From: GWE2-51-13 sp041736705
Lineage (GTDB): Bacteria; Bacillota_I; Bacilli_A; Erysipelotrichales; Erysipelotrichaceae
DNA: 64,000 nucleotides
Direction of reading: 5' to 3'
Assembly: GCA_041736705.1 (NCBI GenBank)
Contig: JBGSTC010000006.1
Location: 132,286 to 196,285, forward strand
The stretch's first letter is position 1, and each line of letters starts with the position of its first letter. The position numbers and the translations under genes were made by a program. The notes below the pieces were generated by a model. The model did not search any database. It saw only the letters and a list, made by a program, of their open reading frames with translations, and was not told the origin of the DNA. Below, piece after piece: positions 17,095 through 25,838 of the stretch.

Positions 17095-17507
17095 TGCGCG
17101 TCCTTGGATTGGATCTGGGGACGGTGACCCTGGGGGTCGCGGTTTCCGATGCCTTGGGCATGATCGCCCGGCCTTTGGTTACCTTGCGTTTCGAGCATGA
17201 GGATTTCCAGCATGCGATTTCTCAACTGCTACCCATCATCAAGGAACAGGGAGCGAAGACGCTCGTGCTGGGCTTGCCGAAACACATGAACGGATCCCTG
17301 GGGGTCTCGGCGCTCCGTTCGCAGGAGTTCAAGCGTCTGGTGGAAGAAGCCGCGGACGTGGAAGTCGTCCTGGTGGATGAGCGTTTATCGACCGTCGCCG
17401 CGCAGCGGATGATGATCGAATCCGATTTAAGCCGTAAAAAAAGAAAACAGGTCATCGACCAGATGGCCGCGGTACAGATCCTTCAGGGATACCTGGACCG
17501 GAAATAA
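17094..17507 (+). CDS. ruvX: RuvX/YqgF family nuclease (pre-16S rRNA maturation)
   Basis: A 137-residue RNase H-fold protein. It has the N-terminal GLDLGTVTLGVAVSD with the first acidic residue, VLGLPKHMNGSLG in the middle and VDERLSTVAAQRMM near the C-terminus with further acidic residues. In E. coli YqgF processes the 5' end of 16S rRNA; a role as a Holliday-junction resolvase is also proposed. It is coupled to ireB and lies 13 bases before yrzB. Confidence 0.94.
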   Translation: MRVLGLDLGTVTLGVAVSDALGMIARPLVTLRFEHEDFQHAISQLLPIIKEQGAKTLVLGLPKHMNGSLGVSALRSQEFKRLVEEAADVEVVLVDERLSTVAAQRMMIESDLSRKKRKQVIDQMAAVQILQGYLDRK

Positions 17508-17520
17508 TCTTGGAGGAACC

Positions 17521-17793
17521 ATGGAAGAAAACACGATCATTGTGACGGACGAATCAGGCAAAGAACTGACGATGGAGATTCTATTCACCTTCGAGGACGA
17601 TCGCAACCATAAGAATTACGTTTTATATTACGACCCGACCGATGAAAGCGGCGAAGTGTTCGCTTCTGCTTACGACGAAGAGGGCAATCTGATTCCGGTG
17701 ACAAGCGAGGAAGAATGGGCGATGATCGAAGAAGTCTTCGAAGCGTTCAACGATGAGCACACCGATGAAGAAGATGAAACCGAAGAAGCGTAG
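17521..17793 (+). CDS. yrzB: DUF1292 (YrzB, UPF0473) family protein
   Basis: A 90-residue acidic protein: IIVTDESGKELTMEILFTFEDDRNHKNYVLY is the DUF1292 pattern, followed by a DDPTDESGEV-type segment and an acidic end (EEWAMIEEVFEAFNDEHTDE). The function is unknown in all organisms. It is the third member of the conserved ireB-ruvX-yrzB cluster and overlaps the start of mltG by about 40 bases. GGAGGAACC precedes the ATG. Confidence 0.92.
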   Translation: MEENTIIVTDESGKELTMEILFTFEDDRNHKNYVLYYDPTDESGEVFASAYDEEGNLIPVTSEEEWAMIEEVFEAFNDEHTDEEDETEEA

Positions 17794-18853
17794 ACAAACC
17801 AAACAAGTACTGACCTTTTCGGTACTTGTTTTTCTTGCGTTCCTTCTTATCGGCGCAGGATTGGGATATAAATACGTCAGCGAAGCCATGTTGCCGGTGA
17901 GCGAGGTCAGCGAAGTCGTGACGATCGAGATCGTCGCCGGTTCAAGTGCGGATGCGACGATGAAAATCCTGCATCAAGCCGACTTGATCCATGACGAGAC
18001 GGTCGCGAAATACTATGCACGCTATCTGAAACTGACATCCGTCAAAGCCGGGATTTACCGATTGGATCGATCCTGGACGCTAAAGGCGATTCTGGAGAAA
18101 ATCAACGACCCCGCCGGGGCGGTCTCGAAAGACATCCTCTTGACGGTCGTGCCGGGCGATTGGGCGCGCGATGTCGCCGATAAGATCGAAGCGAAGCTCG
18201 GGATCGACGCGGATGAATTGATCGCACTGTGGAACGACGACGCCTACCTGGATGAATTGGACGCCATGTTCGACGTCATCACGCCGGCGATCAAGAAAAG
18301 CGGCACCCGGATCAAACTCGAAGGCTATCTGTTTCCCGAAACCTACTTCATCAACCCGGACTGGAGCGCGAAAAAAATCACCGAACGTTTCATCGCCCAA
18401 GCCGAGAAAATCTATGATCAACACCAAGCTGAATTCGACGCCTCGGGATTGACGACCGACCAGGTCATGATCTTGGCCTCTGTGGTCCAATTCGAAGCGT
18501 CCAAGCCCGAAGACATGAAGAATGTCGCCCAGGTTTTTCTGAACCGGATGGACATCGGGATGATGCTTCAATCGTCGGTGACCATCTGTTACGCCCTGTA
18601 TGAATACGACAGTTGGAAAGACTGCGAAGCCGAATCCAACCGTCTGATCGATTCACGATACAACACCTACAAATATACCGGCTTACCGATCGGACCGATC
18701 ACCAACCCGGCCGAGAACGCCATCGACGCCGTGTTGAACCCGACACCCAACGACTATTTCTATTTCATCGCGGATGTCTACGGGGACGGCACGGTCTATT
18801 ATGCGAAAACCTATGCCCAGCATTTAGCCAACATTGAGAAATATCTAAAGTGA
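17753..18853 (+). CDS. mltG: MltG family endolytic murein transglycosylase
   Basis: A protein of up to 366 residues that should cut nascent glycan strands at the membrane. A basic N-terminus (MKPKKRRQTK) is followed by one membrane helix (VLVFLAFLLIGAGLGYKY), a LysM-like part and the YceG catalytic domain. The active-site segment reads ASVVQFEASK and QSSVTICYAL, where E. coli has ASIVEKETA and QTDPTVIYGM, so one of two conserved glutamates is Gln. The C-terminus GLPIGPITNPAENAIDAVLNP is normal. The start is uncertain: ATGs at 17753, 17765 and 17774 are possible and none has a strong Shine-Dalgarno site. Confidence 0.9.
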   Translation: MSTPMKKMKPKKRRQTKQVLTFSVLVFLAFLLIGAGLGYKYVSEAMLPVSEVSEVVTIEIVAGSSADATMKILHQADLIHDETVAKYYARYLKLTSVKAGIYRLDRSWTLKAILEKINDPAGAVSKDILLTVVPGDWARDVADKIEAKLGIDADELIALWNDDAYLDELDAMFDVITPAIKKSGTRIKLEGYLFPETYFINPDWSAKKITERFIAQAEKIYDQHQAEFDASGLTTDQVMILASVVQFEASKPEDMKNVAQVFLNRMDIGMMLQSSVTICYALYEYDSWKDCEAESNRLIDSRYNTYKYTGLPIGPITNPAENAIDAVLNPTPNDYFYFIADVYGDGTVYYAKTYAQHLANIEKYLK

Positions 18854-18863
18854 GGTACGTTTT

Positions 18864-19496
18864 ATGCGAAGAAGCGTGATCATCGGCATCGCGGGAGGAA
18901 GTGCTTCCGGCAAGACATCGATCGCCAAACGGCTCAAAAAGTCGTTTGAAGAAACCAATTCCGTCTTGATCATCCGCCAGGATGACTACTACAAGGACCA
19001 AAGCCATATGCCGATGGAAGAACGCGTGAAAACCAATTACGACCATCCTTTCGCTTTCGACAACGACCTGCTGACCGATCATCTCCATCGTCTCCTTAAT
19101 GGGGAAGTAGTCGAGAAACCGACCTATGATTTCGTCAACCATACCCGCAGCGACGTAACGGAGTTCATCTCCCCCAGCGACGTCATCGTGTTGGAAGGTC
19201 TGTTCGTCCTGGAAGACGAACCGCTGCGCCATTGCCTCGATATCAAGATCTTCGTCGACACTCCGGCGGATGTCCGTTTCATCCGACGTCTGACCCGCGA
19301 CGTACGCGACCGCGGACGGACGCTCGAGTCCGTCGTCAACCAATACATGAACACGGTCCGTTTGATGCATGAGACCTTCGTCGAACCTTCCAAACGCTTC
19401 GCGGATGTCATCATCCCCGAAGGCGGGAAGAACGAAGTCGCCGTCGACTTGTTGGTGACGAAAATCGGAAGCATCATCACCCACAATACCATCTAA
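18864..19496 (+). CDS. udk: Uridine kinase
   Basis: A 210-residue pyrimidine nucleoside kinase that phosphorylates uridine and cytidine for salvage. Walker A GIAGGSASGKTSIA is at the N-terminus; QDDYYKDQSHMP and YDHPFAFDNDLL are substrate-binding signatures; RDVRDRGRTLESVVNQY is the lid. In B. subtilis udk also follows mltG (with other genes between) and precedes greA. It lies 10 bases after mltG. Confidence 0.95.
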   Translation: MRRSVIIGIAGGSASGKTSIAKRLKKSFEETNSVLIIRQDDYYKDQSHMPMEERVKTNYDHPFAFDNDLLTDHLHRLLNGEVVEKPTYDFVNHTRSDVTEFISPSDVIVLEGLFVLEDEPLRHCLDIKIFVDTPADVRFIRRLTRDVRDRGRTLESVVNQYMNTVRLMHETFVEPSKRFADVIIPEGGKNEVAVDLLVTKIGSIITHNTI

Positions 19497-19510
19497 GTTC
19501 AGAAAACAAT

Positions 19511-19537
19511 GCGCCGACGAGTAAGTCGACGCTTCGT
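19511..19537 (+). terminator. Possible terminator after udk
   Basis: GCGCCGAC and GTCGACGC pair with one mismatch around GAGTAA; the T-rich tract after it (TTCGTTTATTCTT) is interrupted. The remaining bases to the greA promoter (to 19626) show nothing further. Confidence 0.4.
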
Positions 19538-19626
19538 TTATTCTTACTCTTGATGAAAAACCTAAATCGATAACTTCTCGATCGGTTTCATATCGTTTGG
19601 TGTACATTCGATTTTGCGATACCGCT

Positions 19627-19654
19627 TTAACATTCAGTCGGAATATGCTATAAT
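19627..19654 (+). promoter_or_regulatory. Promoter of greA
   Basis: TTAACA (19627-19632), 16-base spacer, TATAAT (19649-19654) with TGC in front (extended -10). Confidence 0.8.
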
Positions 19655-19681
19655 TCACAACAGTTAAAAGGAGTCGTAACC

Positions 19682-20152
19682 ATGCCCCAAGAAAAAGTAC
19701 TGGTAACCCAGGAAGGTTATCAAGAGCTACTGAAAGAACAAGCAAACCTGATCCATGTCATCCGTAAGGAAGTCATCGAAGACCTACAGGCTGCGCGCGC
19801 CCAAGGCGATTTGTCGGAAAACGCCGACTATGATGCCGCCCGGGATCGTCAAGCCCGCGTCGAAGCGAGAATCCGTGAACTTGAAATGATGTTGAACAAC
19901 ATCGAAATCATCGATGACAAGATGAGAGGCTCGAAGGTCGTCAAACTCGGAGCCAAGATCGTCATCCTCGATCTGGAGACCAATGAAGAGGAATCCTACA
20001 TCATCGTCGGTTCCGTCGAATCGGATCCCCTCAACGGAAAACTGTCCAACGTCACACCGATGGCCGTCGCCTTGATGGAACACCGTGTCGGAGACGAAGT
20101 CACGGTCGCGGTCGAGAACCCGTACCGCGTCCGCATTCTTTCCATCGATTAA
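19682..20152 (+). CDS. greA: Transcription elongation factor GreA
   Basis: A 156-residue cleavage factor that rescues backtracked RNA polymerase. The N-terminal coiled coil has QGDLSENADYDAARDRQARVE, containing the acidic tip residues that act in the polymerase secondary channel; the C-terminal FKBP-like domain has LNGKLSNVTPMAVALMEHRVGDEV. Length is standard. AAAAGGAG precedes the ATG. The gene has its own promoter and is followed by a hairpin that also covers the comEA start. Confidence 0.97.
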   Translation: MPQEKVLVTQEGYQELLKEQANLIHVIRKEVIEDLQAARAQGDLSENADYDAARDRQARVEARIRELEMMLNNIEIIDDKMRGSKVVKLGAKIVILDLETNEEESYIIVGSVESDPLNGKLSNVTPMAVALMEHRVGDEVTVAVENPYRVRILSID

Positions 20153-20177
20153 GGGAAGTCAATCGAATCTACGTAAA

Positions 20178-20220
20178 AAAGAGCAGGAGGTGTCCATGAA
20201 ACCGATCCTGCTCTTTGTTT
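20178..20220 (+). promoter_or_regulatory. Hairpin enclosing the comEA ribosome binding site and start codon
   Basis: AAAGAGCAGG (20178-20187) and CCTGCTCTTT (20207-20216) form a perfect 10-base stem followed by GTTTTGTTT. The 19-base loop holds the end of the Shine-Dalgarno sequence and the ATG at 20196. It can act as the greA terminator, and it would also sequester comEA translation on read-through transcripts. Confidence 0.7.
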
Positions 20221-20648
20221 TGTTTCTGCTAACATCATGTACGACTGATTTTCTCCCCGCGGAAAAAGAATCGATCCGGGTATCGGTCAGAGGGGAAGTG
20301 AAGAATCCCGGGAATTTCGAGTTGAAACCTTACTCGACCATCGAAGATCTGCTGACGTATCTCAAACTGAACGAGAACAGCGACCTCAGCGCACTGAATC
20401 CCAACATCGTCCTCAAAGACGGGGATGTCTTGATCATCGAAGGGAAACAGTCCCTCGCCAAGATATCCATCAACACCGCAAGTAAAGAGGATCTTGAAAC
20501 CTTACCGGGCATCGGGCCGTCGATGGCACAAAAGATCATCGACCATCGTAATTCGCAGGGCTTGTTTCAACGAATCGAAGACATCATGAAGGTCAAGGGA
20601 ATCAAGGAAAAACTGTTCGAGAAAATCAAAGACTTGATTCGGATATGA
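20196..20648 (+). CDS. comEA: ComEA-like DNA-uptake receptor, predicted lipoprotein
   Basis: A 150-residue protein. The N-terminus MKPILLFVLFLLTSC ends in a lipobox cysteine, so it is probably a lipoprotein; B. subtilis ComEA instead has a membrane anchor. An SLBB domain (VSVRGEVKNPGNFELKPY) is followed by the helix-hairpin-helix DNA-binding domain (INTASKEDLETLPGIGPSMAQKII). It should bind incoming DNA outside the membrane and hand it to ComEC, whose gene overlaps by 4 bases. The ATG at 20196 with AGGAGGTG is chosen over upstream in-frame codons within greA. Confidence 0.9.
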   Translation: MKPILLFVLFLLTSCTTDFLPAEKESIRVSVRGEVKNPGNFELKPYSTIEDLLTYLKLNENSDLSALNPNIVLKDGDVLIIEGKQSLAKISINTASKEDLETLPGIGPSMAQKIIDHRNSQGLFQRIEDIMKVKGIKEKLFEKIKDLIRI

Positions 20649-22567
20649 GACAGCGGGTCCTGGCGGTTTCACTGTTGACCCTCATTGCGATGCAGGTTCG
20701 ACAACCGACGCTGTTCATCTTGATTACAGGGTCGATCGTAAGTTTTCAAACGGATCGACGCAAACGAATCTACGTTTTCATACTGCTTTTTTTCATCATC
20801 CTACGCATCAACCTACCCGCGGATCCAAAACGTTTCACCGAAGGGTACGTCGTGGAAATCAATCCTTCGTCCATCGTCGTTCAACATAGGATGGATCGCG
20901 TGTTGATCAGCGTCGAAGATCCTTCACTTTATCACGCCTTTGATCGGGTGGTCATCCACGAGGATTTCAAACCCATCGAATCAAGGATCGGCGATTTCGG
21001 TTTCAATGCGATACAATGGGCACGCGCCAACCGTATCCAAGGGATCGTCGACGAATCCAACATCGTCAAGTTCTGTCGAAACTCGATCCTGCATTTTCTT
21101 TTCTCGGGTGGCGTCGCTCACCAGGATGCATCGTTTGTTTCCGCATGGCGGGACTTGGTCTACGATACGACACAAGACCACTCGATCACGGGTTTCATTT
21201 CGCTCGGTCTTCAGTTCTCTCTCTTTTTATCCCTGATGCATCGGTTGACGCAACGTATCCGTCATGAAGGCATCGCGGAACTTGTCACCTTCGTCTCGTT
21301 GTGTCTGTTTTCTTCGCTTTTCGCCTTTCCGCTGACGTCCCTTCGTTTCATCTTTTTCTATCTCTCATCCCGATTATGCGAAGATCGCAAGCTGTCTTTC
21401 AGTATCAACGTCTTGTTTTTCTTCTTTTATGAGCCCGCGACGCTCACCCAATGGACGCTTCTTATCCCTTTGGTCTATCAATCCACGACGCTTCTGGTCC
21501 CCAAACCACGGCGGTTACTTGTCCGTACTGTTGTCATCGCCATGGTTTTCATGCGGTCCAACGCGATCGTCTATCCGTTCGCCTTGCTTCTTTTCCCCAT
21601 TTTCCGTTCTCTTTTCATGCTTGTTTCTAGTGTGTTCTGGCTCTCGCTTCTCATACCGAACCTAAGCTATTTCAGCACGTTTGCCTATCGGATCGTCGAG
21701 TCTCTTCTGATTCGACTTCCGATCGAGTCCTATTCGATCACCGGTACGATCCCGGATTTCTTCCTCTTCTTATCGGTATTTCTCTTGATCACCTTGTCGT
21801 TTCATAAACGGCTCCGTTATCTATTCTTACTGATTCTGCTGATCGCCCCGTTCCGGGTGTATCTTACTCCGTTCCCCAGTGTTGTCTTTCTGAATGCGGG
21901 GCAGGGGGATTCGATGTTGGTTCGAAGTTCGTTCGCCCGATGCACGATCATCCTCGATACCGGTCCCCCTTACGAAGAGAGAAATTTGCTTGCCACGCTT
22001 CGATCCAAATCGATACTCAACGTCGATGCGATGATCATCACCCATGCGGACGCGGATCATAGCGGAAACATGGACATGTTTAGCCAAGCGTTCGATGTCG
22101 GAAGCATCGTGACCGAGCGAAGGGATGTGGAATGCGAAGGATTGTTTCTGAAGAATCTGGATCCAGGGGTGGTCTTCGACGACGAGAACGCCGATTCCTT
22201 GGTTTATGCGACATCGCTGAACGGCGTCCGCTTCCTTTTCATGGCGGATGCGGACATCCACACCGAAGAAAAGATCATGAATCGCTATGATCTGACCACC
22301 GACATCGTAAAACTGGGTCATCATGGAAGCCTAACCTCGAGTTCGCAGGACTTCATCGGGCGACTCCAGGCGAAATTCGCGCTCATCAGCGTCGGTAAGA
22401 ACAACTACGGCCATCCCAGTCAAGTCGTCCTTCAACGGTTGGATGCGTTCCGGCTGGATTTTTTGACGACCCGCGACGAAGGGGACATCACCTTCACGCT
22501 GATCGGCGGTTATGCGCTGATCACAAGCAGTGACGGAATCATCCAACTTCGAAAGATCGTTGAATAA
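20645..22567 (+). CDS. comEC: ComEC/Rec2 DNA internalisation channel
   Basis: A 640-residue membrane protein. N-terminal hydrophobic segments and a DUF4131-like region come first, then the competence domain with many helices (about residues 180-410), then a C-terminal metallo-beta-lactamase-like domain starting at FLNAGQGDSMLVRS with the metal motif THADADHSGN and HHGS in LGHHGSLTSSS. It moves single-stranded DNA across the membrane. ComEB is absent between comEA and comEC. The hydrophobic part is T-rich in base use, as expected for membrane segments. Confidence 0.93.
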   Translation: MRQRVLAVSLLTLIAMQVRQPTLFILITGSIVSFQTDRRKRIYVFILLFFIILRINLPADPKRFTEGYVVEINPSSIVVQHRMDRVLISVEDPSLYHAFDRVVIHEDFKPIESRIGDFGFNAIQWARANRIQGIVDESNIVKFCRNSILHFLFSGGVAHQDASFVSAWRDLVYDTTQDHSITGFISLGLQFSLFLSLMHRLTQRIRHEGIAELVTFVSLCLFSSLFAFPLTSLRFIFFYLSSRLCEDRKLSFSINVLFFFFYEPATLTQWTLLIPLVYQSTTLLVPKPRRLLVRTVVIAMVFMRSNAIVYPFALLLFPIFRSLFMLVSSVFWLSLLIPNLSYFSTFAYRIVESLLIRLPIESYSITGTIPDFFLFLSVFLLITLSFHKRLRYLFLLILLIAPFRVYLTPFPSVVFLNAGQGDSMLVRSSFARCTIILDTGPPYEERNLLATLRSKSILNVDAMIITHADADHSGNMDMFSQAFDVGSIVTERRDVECEGLFLKNLDPGVVFDDENADSLVYATSLNGVRFLFMADADIHTEEKIMNRYDLTTDIVKLGHHGSLTSSSQDFIGRLQAKFALISVGKNNYGHPSQVVLQRLDAFRLDFLTTRDEGDITFTLIGGYALITSSDGIIQLRKIVE

Positions 22568-22601
22568 AATCCAAATCCAGGCGGTAAAAGGGGACTTCAT
22601 T

Positions 22602-22610
22602 TGGTATAAT
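22602..22610 (+). promoter_or_regulatory. Possible promoter of holA (extended -10)
   Basis: TGGTATAAT lies after the comEC stop, 15 bases before the holA start; the -35 region is poor. Confidence 0.5.
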
Positions 22611-22625
22611 GTCAATGGTGATAAC

Positions 22626-23600
22626 GTGAACTATTTGCTTTATGGAAGCGAGGCGTATCTTGTCCAAAAGAAACTTGATCTCTTGATCAAGGATCATGTG
22701 AAGGTGCAGGATACCATGAATACCATCGTCTATGATGCGTCGGAGAATGATTTTTCGATCCGTAAGGTCGTCGAGGAAGCATCCACATTCGCTTTTTTCA
22801 GCGAACACAAAGTCATCATCGTCAATAACAGCGTCTTTCTTACCCGGGGGACCACGCTTAGTGAACCGGAGTTGAAAGAACTGGAATCCTATTTATCGAA
22901 ACCCAGCGATTTTTGTTCGATCGTATTCATCCATCACGAAGAAAACATCGATACCAATAAAAAAGTGTACAAGATCATCAAGAAATACTGCCGTGAAATC
23001 CATGAGAAGAAGCTGGATGGCAACGAGTTCAAATCGTTTCTGCGCGACCAGGCCAAGCAACGGGGGCTTCAGTTCGATAACGAAGCCTTTAATGAATTGG
23101 CTGCACGCTTGGACAACCAAATGGTCAACGCGATCCGGGAATTGGATAAACTGAAACTCTTCGGGGACAAGATCAAGACGGAGGATGTCCGGGCTTTGGT
23201 TTCCAGACCGCTGGATAGCGAAACCTTCCATTTGATCAACGCGCTGATGGATAAGGATTTAACCCGCAGCCTGCATATTTGGAACGACATGGTCGTATTG
23301 AACGTCGAACCGCTCTCGTTCATGGGGCTGATCGCCAGTCAGATCCGCCTGATGTATCAGGTGTTATCCCTGCACCAACAAGGGTATCACCGCCAAGACA
23401 TCGTGAACACGCTGTTGAACTCCAACACGAAAGTGGATGTCTACCGGGTCAGCCGCTTGCTGAATCTCGCCCAGGCGGCGGACAGTGCGCGACTCCTTTA
23501 TATCCTGAATGTTTTAGCCCAGCTCGACCAAAAGAGCAAATCGGGCTTGGTGGATAAGAAATTCGGCTTCGAACTCTTTTTGATCGAAGCGACGAGGTGA
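22626..23600 (+). CDS. holA: DNA polymerase III delta subunit (clamp loader)
   Basis: A 324-residue clamp-loader subunit that opens the sliding clamp. The N-terminus NYLLYGSEAYLVQKKLDLL is the YqeN/HolA pattern, followed by an inactive AAA+ domain and the C-terminal collar domain (LDQKSKSGLVDKKFGFELFLI). The reading frame is open from within comEC; the GTG at 22626 is the best start because it begins exactly where the family alignment begins. In B. subtilis holA also follows comEC and precedes rpsT. It ends 2 bases before the sdaA start. Confidence 0.9.
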   Translation: MNYLLYGSEAYLVQKKLDLLIKDHVKVQDTMNTIVYDASENDFSIRKVVEEASTFAFFSEHKVIIVNNSVFLTRGTTLSEPELKELESYLSKPSDFCSIVFIHHEENIDTNKKVYKIIKKYCREIHEKKLDGNEFKSFLRDQAKQRGLQFDNEAFNELAARLDNQMVNAIRELDKLKLFGDKIKTEDVRALVSRPLDSETFHLINALMDKDLTRSLHIWNDMVVLNVEPLSFMGLIASQIRLMYQVLSLHQQGYHRQDIVNTLLNSNTKVDVYRVSRLLNLAQAADSARLLYILNVLAQLDQKSKSGLVDKKFGFELFLIEATR

Positions 23601-23602
23601 GT

Positions 23603-24820
23603 ATGGAATCACTTAAGGAACTCTATAAAACCGGACCCGGTCCTTCAAGCAGCCATACCGTCGCACCGTGGCGGGCGGCGATTCTGTTCAAGGATCGTTT
23701 TCCCGACGCCGTCAGTTATGACGCCGAACTGTATGGTTCGCTGTCGTTGACCGGCAGGGGACACTTCACCGACCGGATCATCATCGATACGTTCAAACCC
23801 AAACTCTGCAAAGTGAGTTTTAAGTTGCATTGGGAGTACGATTTCGACAGCGGGGTACGCTATCGTGCCTACAATTGGAAGAACGAAGTCATCGGCGAAT
23901 GGAACGTCTTTTCGCTGGGTGGCGGAAGCATCAAGGTAGTCGAAGAGGATTTCGATTTCCAGCGTACCGTCTATCCATTTAAAAGCATGAAGGAAATCCT
24001 CGCTTATTGCGAGGAGAAGAGTCTTTCGATTCCGATGTTGGTCAAGGAATTCGAACCCGACATCGAGAATCACATGGTGAGTGTCCTAGCGAATATGCTG
24101 AAAGCGGTCGACCGGGGCTTGAATACGACCGGTATCCTGCCTGGCAAACTCATGATGCCGCGGGTCGCCAAATCATTGAATCTGAGTGCCGAAAGGATGG
24201 ACGACCCCGGGGAAAAAGACCGGATGCGCTTGGTCTCCTACGCCTATGCCAACAATGAGGAAAACGCTTCGTGCGGGATGGTCGTCACGGCGCCCACTTT
24301 GGGTGCCAGCGGGATCATGGCGTCGATCATGTACCACTATTACCATAACATCGGGGTTTCCAAAGCGAAACTGATCCAGGCGTTGATGGTCGGTGGGATG
24401 TTTGGCAACATCATCAAGAAAAACGCGACGATTTCCGGCGCGCAGGGGGGTTGTCAGGCGGAGATCGGTGCGGCATGCTGCATGGCGGCGGCCGCGGTCG
24501 CATATCTGGATGATTTAGGGTTGAAACAGATCGAATACGCCGCCGAAATCGCGATGGAACACCATTTAGGGCTGACCTGTGATCCGGTCGGCGGCTATGT
24601 CATCATTCCGTGCATCGAACGCAACGGCGCCGCGGTGCTTCGTGCGATGGATGCGGCGATGATGGCGAAATACATCGGGAACGTCAAGCCGAACCGCGTT
24701 TCCTTCGACATGGTCGTACGTACGATGAATTATACGGGAAAGAAAATCCCGATGGAATTGAGGGAAACTTCCCTTGGCGGGTTGGCGACGGAAATCGTCG
24801 TCAGACCGGATGAAGATTGA
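23603..24820 (+). CDS. sdaA: L-serine ammonia-lyase, iron-sulfur type, single chain
   Basis: A 405-residue enzyme that deaminates L-serine to pyruvate and ammonia. The beta-type domain comes first (KTGPGPSSSHTVAPWRAA, SLSLTGRGHFTDR), the alpha-type domain second (CGMVVTAPTLGASGI, GAQGGCQAEIGAACCMA, LTCDPVGGYVIIPCIERN), whose cysteines hold the 4Fe-4S cluster. The two halves are separate genes in B. subtilis but fused here. A GTG six bases upstream is a possible alternative start. It is not part of the DNA-uptake pathway but is transcribed after holA. Confidence 0.92.
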   Translation: MESLKELYKTGPGPSSSHTVAPWRAAILFKDRFPDAVSYDAELYGSLSLTGRGHFTDRIIIDTFKPKLCKVSFKLHWEYDFDSGVRYRAYNWKNEVIGEWNVFSLGGGSIKVVEEDFDFQRTVYPFKSMKEILAYCEEKSLSIPMLVKEFEPDIENHMVSVLANMLKAVDRGLNTTGILPGKLMMPRVAKSLNLSAERMDDPGEKDRMRLVSYAYANNEENASCGMVVTAPTLGASGIMASIMYHYYHNIGVSKAKLIQALMVGGMFGNIIKKNATISGAQGGCQAEIGAACCMAAAAVAYLDDLGLKQIEYAAEIAMEHHLGLTCDPVGGYVIIPCIERNGAAVLRAMDAAMMAKYIGNVKPNRVSFDMVVRTMNYTGKKIPMELRETSLGGLATEIVVRPDED

Positions 24821-24834
24821 TTCAAAGGATTCCC

Positions 24835-25368
24835 ATGGAAACCAAAACAATAAGAAACGGGAAGACAATCCTCTTGCGGAAAGCCGTTCCCGAAGATGCG
24901 GTGATGATCGTCGATTATCTGAAAAAAGTGTGCGTCGAAACGGACAACCTTTCGTTTGGCTTGGATGACATGCCGATCACGGTCGAATCCGAAATCGAAT
25001 ATCTCAAAGGTATCCAGACGTCGACCACTTCCGTCCATTTCGTCGTACTCTGCGACGATGAAGTCATCGCCACCTCCAACATCTCCACCAAGTCCAGACC
25101 GCGCATGGCCCATGTCGCATCCCTGGGGATCAGCGTCCTGCGCGACTACTGGCATTTCGGAGTCGGATCGATGCTTATGGAAGCGATGATCGATTGGGCG
25201 AAAGCGGGCGGTGTCATCAAGAAAATCAACTTAAGCGTCCGAAGCGACAATCAAACCGCGATCGGGCTTTATCGCAAGTTCGGGTTTCGCTATGTCGGGA
25301 CCTTGCATGATGAGATGAGGGTCGACGGACAATCCGTCGACTTGGATGAAATGGAGCTCCTGTTTTAA
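24835..25368 (+). CDS. GNAT family N-acetyltransferase
   Basis: A 177-residue acetyltransferase. It begins IRNGKTILLRKAVPEDA, typical of the RimI/PaiA-like branch, and has the acetyl-CoA loop in LGISVLRDYWHFGVGSMLME and the C-terminal SVRSDNQTAIGLYRKFGFRYVGT. The substrate (amine, amino acid or protein N-terminus) cannot be read. The ATG at 24835 follows AAAGGA; an ATG at 24817 would overlap sdaA. It lies between sdaA and a nucleotidyltransferase-fold gene in a tight run. Confidence 0.88.
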   Translation: METKTIRNGKTILLRKAVPEDAVMIVDYLKKVCVETDNLSFGLDDMPITVESEIEYLKGIQTSTTSVHFVVLCDDEVIATSNISTKSRPRMAHVASLGISVLRDYWHFGVGSMLMEAMIDWAKAGGVIKKINLSVRSDNQTAIGLYRKFGFRYVGTLHDEMRVDGQSVDLDEMELLF

Positions 25369-25370
25369 CC

Positions 25371-25838
25371 ATGGATTCGTCGAACCTAGTAAAGATTGCG
25401 CGTGCCTTCAATCAGGCGGGGGTCGGTTGGTGTGTCGGCGGTTCGCTTATGCTTCATTGCGCCGGAATCGAAATCCGACCCAAGGACATCGATCTTTTCG
25501 TTTTGCCTCGGGATTTCGATCGCGCCTTGACCTTACTCAACCAAGTCGGCAAGATGACTGAATTCGGACCGACGTCCGTCTTTGGATCAGAACGGTTCGC
25601 ACGCGGCGTTGTTTTCGACGAAGAGGTCGATCTGATCGCCGGCATGAAAATCCTGGGTGAGAACGGTTGGGTCGAATACGATATGGACCCGACAACGGTT
25701 TCGAATAGCTGGATCGAAGGGGAGAGGGTCCCGTATGGGAATCTTGAGGAGTGGATCGGACTCTATGCGGCGATGAACCGCCTGGATAAGGTCCGGTTGA
25801 TTCAATCCCATCTGAAAAACAAAGGAGAATCCAAATGA
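25371..25838 (+). CDS. Nucleotidyltransferase-fold protein
   Basis: A 155-residue protein. WCVGGSLMLHCAGIEIRPKDIDLFVL has the GG[ST] plus DxD/DID pattern of the polymerase-beta nucleotidyltransferase fold, and EEVDLIAGMKI supplies a third acidic residue. Length and shape suggest the minimal nucleotidyltransferase or AbiEii-like type, but no paired antitoxin or HEPN gene is adjacent, so a toxin-antitoxin role is not supported. It starts 2 bases after the GNAT stop and overlaps the cupin gene by 4 bases. Confidence 0.7.
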   Translation: MDSSNLVKIARAFNQAGVGWCVGGSLMLHCAGIEIRPKDIDLFVLPRDFDRALTLLNQVGKMTEFGPTSVFGSERFARGVVFDEEVDLIAGMKILGENGWVEYDMDPTTVSNSWIEGERVPYGNLEEWIGLYAAMNRLDKVRLIQSHLKNKGESK

